Source: Watersipora subatra (taxonomy: Eukaryota > Bryozoa > Gymnolaemata > Cheilostomatida > Watersiporidae). From it: a DNA stretch of 64,000 nucleotides. The stretch covers positions 65,361,981 to 65,425,980 of the forward strand of contig NC_088715.1 of the NCBI RefSeq assembly GCF_963576615.1. Reading direction: 5' to 3'. The notes beneath the pieces were generated by a model, which worked only from the letters and a program-made list of their open reading frames with translations, had not been told where the DNA came from and made no database searches. The position numbers were made by a program, and so were the translations under genes. How positions within the stretch are numbered: the first letter of the stretch is position 1; every line of letters begins with the position of its first letter. Shown piece by piece: positions 11,671 through 21,992 of this stretch.

Positions 11671-14600
11671 ATGGATAATATTCTGGAACAACAATTGATG
11701 GCAGCAGCTGGTATGGTAGAGCAGCAGCTAGATAATGAAATTGAGAGATTAGATAAGATGGACAAGGATGAGTTAGAGGAGCTCAGAGAGAAAAGAATCG
11801 CTGCTATGAAGAAAGCGGAAGACCAAAAGAAAAAGTGGATAGCCAACGGTCATGGAAAGTAGGTATAGCAATTTAATGCATAGCTTCTTACCATTGGCTG
11901 GTTCATCGCTCTCACAGACATAGGCCTAGTGATAAGATGATATTATTTGTTTTAAACCATAACTGTGACGTACAACTTTTATTGGATTTTCTAGGTAAAT
12001 CAGACACACTGATTGCGATTTTGTACTCAAAATAAAGATTGGTCCACTAATCTTCAAAGTCTTAAAGGCATTTTTAGAGCGTTTCAATATTCGTCTAGAA
12101 AATAACACAACCGGCATAACAAGCTTCGCCCATAAATATACGACATAGCCTATCTTTTTAGGAACGGAGGTTAGAGATGTTTAGTCCGATTTAGAATAAT
12201 AGAGATGGGTGTCTTAAAACCCATTATTATCTAAATTCAGCCTGTAAAATAATCTCGGTCTTTTATGAAAGGTAGATAAACTATTTAAGGGTTGACTTGC
12301 AACAAAATTCACATCACGGTTATTTGATAGGAAAATATTCTCCATGTCTTACTCTGTTGTGTTGTTGGTGCAAAATATGTGGGAATGTGATTACAAGCTC
12401 TTAAAAGCTAAAAAACGAACAGAAAATCGCAGCCACACGAGACCGCTGTAGTTTGGATTCCCTTTCCAAAACGGCTCAAATGTGATGTAGTTGTGAGAGA
12501 TGGTTTCTGTTTACATTTTCTTGCAACTTTATTCGTTGAAATATTTTCACAAATATACTTCACGCATTCAATAAAACTTTGTCTATTGTTCTTACGCGTC
12601 TGTTTTATCATCATTGTAATGCTGTCACTTTTAGCACTGATATCTTATAACTTACAGTAAAAAATCGTTAAACTTTTTAACCTCAGCTCAAAGGAGTACA
12701 TATCATTGTCTGATAATCATGACGAGCCTGTTGGTCACCTGTGATAATCGAAAAGTGCTGCAAAAATTCTTTGCGAAGTATTGGGTCACATGATCAGATT
12801 ACGACTTGATGATTGAATAATGCCGTAACAAAACTGTAAAGTAGCGAGCATCTATATTTGATACGGGGTCTTCAGTAAAACCCGAAGTGTTTTTCATAAA
12901 CTAGTGCTACGATAAGTTTTATATTAAGCTTTTTATTGGCCTTTCAATTCGCGTGAGAACATACGTGACAAGACGATAACCAAATTTCGTAGTTACGTCA
13001 TCGAAATAAAGATATTCCAATCTACGGCGGCTTTTCGTTTTTGAGCTTTTAAGAGCTTGTAATCACATTTCCACATATTTGGCACTTAAAACACAACAGA
13101 GTAAGACATGGTGAACCGTTTTATACCAAATAACTAATGTTAATTTTGTTGCAAGTCAACCTTTAAAATTGCTTGTAGCTGGTTACATGATGTTTAATAG
13201 GCAGAACGCCAAGAAAAATGAGCTCATAAAAGCGCGATTTTATCACAAGCTAGCGTTGTCATCAGGCTTTTTTGAGTTCATTTTTAAATGTGCAATGTTA
13301 AATAGCTTATCTACCTTTCAGAAAACACTGAGATTATTTTGAAGGCTGAATTTAGATAATAATGGGTTTTCAGACACCCATCTCTATCATTCTAAATCAG
13401 ACTAAACATCCCCACCTTTCATTCCTAAAAAGCTAGGTTTCGTCACGTATTTATGGGCGAAGCTTGTTGTGCTGATCATGTTGTTTTCGAGACCGATATT
13501 AAAACACTGTAAAAAACCTTCATTACCCTGAAAGTTAGTGGACCAATCTTTATTTCGAGTACAAAATCGGAATCAGCGTGTCTGATTTACCTAGTAACTA
13601 GAGGCGACACGAGACATCTTGACTATGGACCTGTCTCGTCCCTTATCGGTCTCGTCTTGACCTAACTATTGCCAAGCTCGAGACAGGAAATAGAACTAAA
13701 GCGCATGCGCACGGCTGTTAAAACATAGCTTCTCGCTGTAACAACAACTCCATATACGTATTGTAATGGATTGCGGGCCACTGCCCTGTTAATATATTGT
13801 AGTCCGGTTCTGTGTCCTTAAACAGATAACCGGGTCGTATCCAATTACCCTCCGGATAATCCGATTTAATAAATAAGACTGTTGCGGGTAAAATGTCTGT
13901 ATTTTATCGTATTGTCTCCAAACACCAACTGCCCTTCATCAAATTTGGGCTTCTTATATATACTACCAATTGCGGGTAAAACTTGACCGGACACAGAGAA
14001 ACGAACTAAAGGCCGTGTCGACCATAATCCGTGTTCGGGTAACAGTGACATTATCGTTAGTTCAATATATGAATATATACAGTAATTCATACAATTTCAT
14101 GAGTACAATTTAAATATAATTCACATACTACAGTTAATACACAAACAAAACTTAACATAAATGAAACAATAAGAATGAAAGTGTTATCATGTGTTCTTTT
14201 AGTAGCGGTACTTCTTTGTAGATAGACGGCTATCAGTTTCATTACACATTTCATTACATTAAAAAGTAAGAACTATTCAATAGATGGTAAAAATATACAT
14301 TTACAAAGCAATATGTTTATAATAATTATTATCAAGCTCAAAATTCTTAGAAATATATAATTTATCTATTTTAGAGCTGTTTGTGTCACTTTTGTTTACA
14401 AAAACTACATGCATATCGCTATTAAAATGTTGTATTTAAATCGTTTACACCAGGTGAAAATTCAATTTAAAATGATAAACACATCAATTTCATATATCAA
14501 GTACGCTAGTCCTTGTGTAGTGAAATAATCACCAAAGCTCATTATTTTACTGTCTCGAGTCTCGAATTTTTACAAGACAGCGTCTCGAGTCTCGTCTCGA

Positions 14601-17314
14601 ACTTAAAAAACCTGTCTCGTTCCACCTCTACTAGTACATACAATAAAAGTTGTATGTGACAGTTATGGTTTAAATAACATGAAGGTACCTACAAGGTACC
14701 TACACATGAAGGTACCTACAGTGTTACAACTTGGTTGTAACACTGTAGAATGAGAGCGTCTGTGAGGTGTTGTATAGCTTAAATTCCAATAGTCCCGAGA
14801 AGCCAATAAAGATATGAATCCTATACTGTTAATCTGATAGCTTTAACACCGTTGCGATATCATCATTGACCTTGACTCCTAGTAGTGTCTCATCGTTGTC
14901 ATAGACATCGTTACGCTACATAAGACCTGGAAACATGATTACACACCAATTTGTACTTGTCATAAGCAGGAATAAGATGGTATTGCTTGTAATTATCATA
15001 GACATAGTGACAAGATGATATTGTCTATAGTTATCATAGACATGGTGATAATATGATATTGTTTGTAGTTATCATAGACATGGTGATAATATGATATTGT
15101 TTATAGTTATCATAGACATAGTGACAAGATGATATTGTTTATAGTTATCATAGACATGGTGATTATATGATATTGTTTGTAGTTATCATAGACATGGTGA
15201 TAATACGATATTGTTTATAGTTATCGTAGACATGGTGATAATATGATATTGTTTATAGTTATCATAGACATGGTGATAATACGATATTGTTTATAATTAT
15301 CATAGACATGGTGATAATATAATATTGTTTATAGTTATCATAGACATGGTGATAATACGATATTGTTTATAGTTATCATAGACATGGTGATAATATGATA
15401 TTGTTTATAGTTATCATAGACATGGTGATAATACGATATTGTTTATAGTTACCATAGACATGGTGATGATATGATATTGTTTATAGTTACCATAGACATG
15501 GCGATAATATGATATTGTTTATAGTTATCATAGACATGGTGATAATATGATATTGTTTATAGTTATCATAGACATGGTGATAATATGATATTGTTTATAG
15601 TTATCATCGACATGGTGATAATACGATATTGTTTATAGTTACCATAGACATGGTGATGATATGATATTGTTTATAGTTACCATAGACATGGCGATAATAT
15701 GATATTGTTTATAGTTACCATAGACATGGTGATGATATGATATTGTTTATAGTTACCATAGACATGGCGATAATATGATATTGTTTATAGTTATCATAGA
15801 CATGGTGATAATATGATATTGTTTATAGTTATCATAGACATGGTGATAATATGATATTGTTTATAGTTACCATAGATATGGTGATGATATGATATGATAT
15901 TGTTTATATAGTTATCATAGATATGGCGATAATATGATATTGTTTATAGTTATCATAGACATGGTGATAATATGATATTGTTTATAGTTACCATAGATAT
16001 GGTGATGATATGATATTGTTTATAGTTATCGTAGACATGGTGATAATATGATATTGTTTATAGTTATCGTAGACATGGTGATAATATGATATTGTTTGTA
16101 GCTGAGAGTTAGTAGAGATTGAAATACAGAAAAAGTTGAATTACTAGAATTTTAGGTAATGTTTATAAATTTAGTTTAAACTATTTTGGAACTTTTCATT
16201 CTATTTTAGTTGAGCAAATACGGTGTAACTAAAGTGACAGAGTTGCTGTCAAGGTTTATAATGGTCAACATGTAGCATGATAATGTAGCAAGACCTGGGT
16301 TCGTCAGTGCTGAAGCGCTGTGCTGACAAGCGGATCGTGTTTCCATAGGACATTATAGTAAAGTGAGCCCCTATATATGCAGGTATTCAGAGGTACCGGG
16401 AGAGAAGGAGTTCTTTGATGAGTGCAAGAAGAGCAAGAATGTAGTCTGTCACTTCTACAGAGAGGCAACCATGAGGTGAGTCGTAAAGCTGTACAACCGG
16501 TGTAAACGTATCTCTGGGTGCATATGATAGTATTTTCTAAACACACTGTACATTTACGTATAATAAATGTATAGATTTTAACACGTGCACACGAGTGGCC
16601 GGAGGTAATATGCTAATATGGAAACTGCTACGGATTTCTTCATAGACTCTGACATACCTGTTTCATCTATTCTATCAATCTGACGTGACAGTCCCTTGGA
16701 AAGAGGTTTGGATAACTGCTTAAAGATATGAGCTCGTCCATGTACTTTCAGGTGTAAGATAGTTGACAAACACCTACAGCTGTTGGCCCCTCAGCACATC
16801 GAATGCAGGTTCCTTAAAATCGATGCTGAAAAGTCTAAGTTCCTAACAGATAGACTGAAAGTACGGGTCCTACCCACAATAGTCATACTGAGAGACAATA
16901 AAACTGTAAGTGTTCTTGCTGCGCTCATAACTATATTCACAACTATTCCACCTCCTTATCTCCCCATCACCTTTTAGGCAGGACCAGGTGTAGAATCTTT
17001 ACTACTTTGCTCATACAAATAGTATTGCTATAACTAGATGTACTTCTCTCATTTAACATTCTATGATATTAGTCTATGGTCGTTCACTACAGGTAGATTT
17101 TATTGTTGGATTTGATGACTTGGGAGGAGTAGACGACTTCTCAACTGAAATGATGGAGTGGAGAATAGCCCGAGCTGATGTGTTAAACTATAGCGGGGAC
17201 CTTCTCACCCCACCCGGGGCTGACAATCATAAATCTAAAAATGTTCTCTTTGACTCTAAGAAGAAAACAATACGTGGAAGAGGAGATGATACCGACAGTG
17301 AAGATGATTGGTAA
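11671..17314 (+). CDS. TXNDC9: Thioredoxin domain-containing protein 9 (phosducin-like co-chaperone of CCT), 4 exons, 218 aa
   Basis: Exons are 11671-11858, 16383-16475, 16752-16905 and 17093-17314. All are GT..AG with consistent phases, and the total is 657 nt including the stop. Residues 1-62 form the charged N-terminal helix typical of the family ([12 protein letters not shown], then [17 protein letters not shown]). Residues 63-165 are the thioredoxin fold ([18 protein letters not shown], then VLPTIVIL and [10 protein letters not shown]). The C-terminus has the family signature KKTIRG followed by an acidic DSEDD tail. The redox CxxC is absent: the site reads ATMRCKI, as in vertebrate TXNDC9, so this is a non-catalytic thioredoxin fold. 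Family members bind the cytosolic chaperonin CCT/TRiC and modulate actin and tubulin folding. The length is close to the usual 226 aa or so. Intron 1 (11859-16382) is loaded with transposons and a 38-bp array; introns 2 and 3 are under 300 bp. Any non-coding 5' exon was not identified. Confidence 0.95.
11940..14685. mobile_element. Large palindromic element in TXNDC9 intron 1
   Basis: The left arm, about 11945-12500, is an inverted copy of about 13000-13590. Matches include CTAGGTAAATCAGACAC (11991) with GTGTCTGATTTACCTAG (to 13594), TTGGTCCACTAATCTT with its complement, and AAGCTCTTAAAAGCT with AGCTTTTAAGAGCTT. The outermost part of the right arm continues at 14637-14680 after the nested hAT-like element. 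Without the insertion the element is roughly 1.7 kb. No coding capacity was seen. It is a non-autonomous fold-back or MITE-like element of unknown class. Confidence 0.8.
13599..14630. mobile_element. hAT-like non-autonomous transposon nested in the palindrome
   Basis: The ends are TAGAGGCGACACGAGAC (13599) and its imperfect complement GTCTCGTTCCACCTCTA (to 14630). They are flanked by near-identical 8-bp target duplications: CTAGTAAC at 13591-13598 and CTAGTACA at 14631-14638. Subterminal CTCGAGAC/GTCTCGAG motifs recur at both ends. Eight-bp duplications are typical of hAT elements. At 1032 bp with no transposase frame, it is non-autonomous. Confidence 0.75.
14716..14748. repeat. Perfect short hairpin
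   Basis: The arms 14716-14730 and 14734-14748 are perfectly complementary (15 bp) around a 3-nt TTG loop. They are preceded by three copies of AAGGTACCTAC. Confidence 0.9.
14985..16105. repeat. 38-bp minisatellite in TXNDC9 intron 1, about 30 copies
   Basis: Each unit combines AGTTATCATAGACATGGTGA and TAATATGATATTGTTTAT. TACGATATTG and TTACCATAG variants alternate in copied blocks. A lone related unit sits at about 11915-11950, beside the palindromic element. Confidence 0.97.
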
Positions 17315-17868
17315 TGTGTGGGAGTTGTCTCGCCTTGATAAGATATTTGTTTCCAGTTTTCTTTTTACATATCAGCTTGTGTTCTTTTTTTGGGCTTCTC
17401 CCCCACATTATTGTGACATCAAAACATTTGCATCAAATAGCCTTTGAATAATGCCTGTACACTAAATATTAAAAATATTAAATATACACTAATATGAATG
17501 AAATCAACTCGCTAATAAATACAAGTATATACTACATATTGTTTAATATATTAATATATATATTAACATATTATTATATATGTTGCAGCAGAGTTTTAGC
17601 AGGAGTCAGATATACTCTACCCAGAATGCTTTTGCTTCTTTGTAATCATCTCACACTTTGACACATTCTTTTAACTATTTGTTTACATTCGCATTTCTCT
17701 CTCCTCTCAAAGTGATCAGGGAGGATTTTAATAAAATTAATTCTCTGTTTAAATCCCATTAATAATTGAATACTGCTGCTTTTGTATCTAATTTATGTTC
17801 CATATTTTAACATACAAATAAATTGCAAAGTAGATATGGGGTCTTGTATCTCCTAAAGTTGAATTAGA
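17315..17868. other. 3' flank of TXNDC9
   Basis: AT-rich. Candidate polyadenylation hexamers AATAAA occur at 17730-17735 and 17817-17822, either of which could end the TXNDC9 transcript. Confidence 0.5.
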
Positions 17869-17869
17869 T

Positions 17870-20805
17870 GCTTCACAGAGGACTTCTCTGCTCTGAGGTC
17901 ACTCTCAGACTTCTCTGCCCTGAGGTCACTCTCAGACTTCTCTGCTCGGAGGTCACTCTCAGACTTCTCTGCTCTGAGGTCACTCTCAGACTTCTCTGCC
18001 CTGAGGTCACTCTGAGACTTCTCTGCCCTGAGGTCACTCTCAGACTTCTCTGCCCTGAGGTCACTCTGAGACTTCTCTGCTCTGAGGTCACTCTCAGACT
18101 TCTCTGCTCGGAGGTCACTCTCAGACTTCTCTGCTCTGAGGTCACTCTCAGACTTCTCTGCTCGGAGGTCACTCTCAGACTTCTCTGCTCTGAGGTCACT
18201 CTCAGACTTCTCTGCTCTGAGGTCACTCTCAGACTTCTCTGCTCTGAGGTCACTCTCAGACTTCTCTGCTCGGAGGTCACTCTCAGACTTCTCTGCTCTG
18301 AGGTCACTCTCAGACTTCTCTGCTCTGAGGTCACTCTCAGACTTCTCTGCTCTGAGGTCACTCTCAGACTTCTCTGCTTTGAGGTCACTCTCAGACTTCT
18401 CTGCTCGGAGGTCACTCTCAGACTTCTCTGCTCTGAGGTCACTCTCAGACTTCTCTGCCCTGAGGTCACTCTCAGACTTCTCTGCTCGGAGGTCACTCTC
18501 AGACTTCTCTGCTCTGAGGTCACTCTCAGACTTCTCCGCCCTTAGGTCACTCTCAGACTTCTCTGCTCTGAGGTCACTCTCAGACTTCTCTGCTCGGAGG
18601 TCACTCTCAGACTTCTCTGCCCTGAGGTCACTCTCAGACTTCTCTGCCCTGAGGTCACTCTCAGACTTCTCTGCTCTGAGGTCACTCTCAGACTTCTCTG
18701 CTCTGAGGTCACTCTCAGACTTCTCTGCTCGGAGGTCACTCTCAGACTTCTCTGCTCGGAGGTCACTCTCAGACTTCTCTGCCCTGAGGTCACTCTCAGA
18801 CTTTTCTGCTTTGAGGTCACTCTCAGACTTCTCTGCTCGGAGGTCACTCTCAGACTTCTCTGCTCGGAGGTCACTCTCAGACTTCTCTGCTCTGAGGTCA
18901 CTCTCAGACTTCTCTGCTCTGAGGTCATTCTCAGACTTCTCTGCTCTGAGGTCACTCTCAGACTTCTCTGCCCTGAGGTCACTCTCAGACTTCTCTGCTC
19001 GGAGGTCACTCTCAGACCTCTCTGCCCTGAGGTCACTCTCAGACTTCTCTGCCCTGAGGTCACTCTCAGACTTCTCTGCCCTGAGGTCACTCTCAGACTT
19101 CTCTGCCCTGAGGTCACTCTCAGACTTCTCTGCCCTGAGGTCACTCTCAGACTTCTCTGCTCGGAGGTCACTCTCAGACTTCTCTGCCCTGAGGTCACTC
19201 TCAGACTTCTCTGCTCTGAGGTCACTCTCAGACTTCTCTGCTCTGAGGTCACTCTCAGACTTCTCTGCCCTGAGGTCACTCTCAGACTTCTCTGCCCTGA
19301 GGTCACTCTCAGACTTCTCTGCCCTGAGGTCACTCTCAGACTTCTCTGCCCTGAGGTCACTCTCAGACTTCTCTGCCCTGAGGTCACTCTGAGACTTCTC
19401 TGCCCTGAGGTCACTCTCAGACTTCTCTGCCCTGAGGTCACTCTGAGACTTCTCTGCTCTGAGGTCACTCTCAGACTTCTCTGCTCGGAGGTCACTCTCA
19501 GACTTCTCTGCTCTGAGGTCACTCTCAGACTTCTCTGCTCTGAGGTCACTCTCAGACTTCTCTGCTCGGAGGTCACTCTCAGACTTCTCTGCTCTGAGGT
19601 CACTCTCAGACTTCTCTGCTCTGAGGTCACTCTCAGACTTCTCTGCTCTGAGGTCACTCTCAGACTTCTCTGCTCTGAGGTCACTCTCAGACTTCTCTGC
19701 TCTGAGGTCATTCTCAGACTTCTCTGCTCTGAGGTCACTCTCAGACTTCTCTGCCCTGAGGTCACTCTCAGACTTCTCTGCTCGGAGGTCACTCTCAGAC
19801 CTCTCTGCCCTGAGGTCACTCTCAGACTTCTCTGCCCTGAGGTCACTCTCAGACTTCTCTGCCCTGAGGTCACTCTCAGACTTCTCTGCCCTGAGGTCAC
19901 TCTCAGACTTCTCTGCCCTGAGGTCACTCTCAGACTTCTCTGCTCGGAGGTCACTCTCAGACTTCTCTGCCCTGAGGTCACTCTCAGACTTCTCTGCTCT
20001 GAGGTCACTCTCAGACTTCTCTGCTCTGAGGTCACTCTCAGACTTCTCTGCCCTGAGGTCACTCTCAGACTTCTCTGCCCTGAGGTCACTCTCAGACTTC
20101 TCTGCCCTGAGGTCACTCTCAGACTTCTCTGCCCTGAGGTCACTCTCAGACTTCTCTGCCCTGAGGTCACTCTCAGACTTCTCTGCCCTGAGGTCACTCT
20201 CAGACTTCTCTGCCCTGAGGTCACTCTCAGACTTCTCTGCCCTGAGGTCACTCTCAGACTTCTCTGCTCGGAGGTCACTCTCAGACTTCTCTGCCCTGAG
20301 GTCACTCTCAGACTTCTCTGCTCTGAGGTCACTCTCAGACTTCTCTGCTCTGAGGTCACTCTCAGACTTCTCTGCCCTGAGGTCACTCTCAGACTTCTCT
20401 GCCCTGAGGTCACTCTCAGACTTCTCTGCCCTGAGGTCACTCTCAGACTTCTCTGCCCTGAGGTCACTCTCAGACTTCTCTGCCCTGAGGTCACTCTGAG
20501 ACTTCTCTGCCCTGAGGTCACTCTCAGACTTCTCTGCCCTGAGGTCACTCTGAGACTTCTCTGCTCTGAGGTCACTCTCAGACTTCTCTGCTCGGAGGTC
20601 ACTCTCAGACTTCTCTGCTCTGAGGTCACTCTCAGACTTCTCTGCTCTGAGGTCACTCTCAGACTTCTCTGCTCGGAGGTCACTCTCAGACTTCTCTGCT
20701 CTGAGGTCACTCTCAGACTTCTCTGCTCTGAGGTCACTCTCAGACTTCTCTGCTCTGAGGTCACTCTCAGACTTCTCTGCTCTGAGGTCACTCTCAGACT
20801 TCTTG
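17870..20805 (-). repeat. 27-bp minisatellite (about 108 copies), open for about 985 residues on the minus strand
   Basis: The unit, read on the minus strand, encodes KSESDLRAE. The frame is open from about 20855 to the TAG at 17853-17855, with charged, natural-looking flanks (DKLQHEHTVQSKK before, SVKHLIQL after). The most variable positions, AGA/AGG/CGA, all encode Arg in this frame. The unit at about 18530-18546 carries three changes that are all silent here but create a stop in the neighbouring frame. There is no ATG in this frame at the 5' end, so it would have to be an internal exon; a possible acceptor (GTACAG) lies at about 20850. It may be a coding repeat, such as a charged helical protein, or a plain satellite. 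Confidence 0.9.
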
Positions 20806-20824
20806 CTTTGCACAGTGTGCTCAT

Positions 20825-21990
20825 GTTGCAGCTTATCTTTGCTCTGCCAGAACTGTACTCAGGCAGTGTAATAAGCCAATTATCTTCCTTGCGTGTAGCA
20901 GCCGGGTAAAGCGTATATTTTTATCGGGTCATTTTATCACCGAAATTTCTTAAGCTACAAACCTGTAACAAGTCAAGGTTGAATGTGACTACTTTACCAA
21001 CTCGAGTGTGTCATAATATTGATTATGGGCTTCGCAGAGAAACCGGTTCACTTAAGTGAGACACAATGACATTTAGAGTGGTCCTAATCACGTTGCTCGC
21101 CGAATAAATTTTTTCTGCTATTGTTTTGACATTGTAGTTTAAAAACATGGAATTGCGACCTCATGTATCTGGCTAAAACTACCTGATGGGAGTACAAGTA
21201 TAACAACACGTAGTTTCTCCAACTTCAGACCACTTTAATAATTAGTGTTCATCTTTGTCCATGTATTAATTATCTCTAGTGGTTTATTCTCTCTCTATTG
21301 TTCATTATACATAGCCTATGGCTAGAGATGCTTGAGTGGTGAGGTTAACATACATCTACCAGCTGTTCTAACAACCAAACAGTGGAGCTGATCAATCGGA
21401 CATATTGCAGGCTATACTTTATTATCCTATCTAAGGCTGTCTAGTTGAATCGAATGTTTCCACAGGTTTTTGACAACCCATTTTTATTATAAACAACCTG
21501 AAAAATTATTGTATGAAATGAAATAAATAATAATGTAATAAATGAAATAAAATCCTTTAGTAGATCATAAACTTTGTGGATGGATCTGATGTGTCAATGT
21601 TGCTCTATAGCTTTTGGCCAACAATGTTAGCACAGCTTTTGATACAGTAGCCAATGGTAACACAGCATTTAAATACAGTAACCAATGTGAAGGCAGCTCT
21701 TGATACATTAACCAATGGTAGAACAGCTTTTAATACACAGTATATAAATAATAAAAAAAATTCACGCTGCTGATTGGTTAAGAAATTGCACAATTTAGAG
21801 ATTTGATGACAAAGAATAGAGTGAACCTAAGCATAGAGTTAACTAACGAAAATGAAGAATTTCTTTTCAACCATGGAAAGTTGTAATCAAATTAGCCCGT
21901 CTGGTAACATATATAAGTCACTCTAAATGTGTATGGCTGACTTTCTAGCGACCAAAATGGAAACTGGTTTGTCAATAGTTCTCTGGATGC
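20825..21990. other. Region between the 27-bp array and the Eph-like gene's 3' end
   Basis: For the minus-strand gene, possible polyadenylation signals (TTTATT on the plus strand) occur at 21418-21423 and 21483-21488. Nothing else was seen. Confidence 0.4.
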
Positions 21991-21992
21991 AT

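Noticed and set aside
13599-14630. Retroviral or LTR element
   Set aside because: The ends are inverted, not direct, repeats, and the 8-bp duplications fit a DNA transposon.
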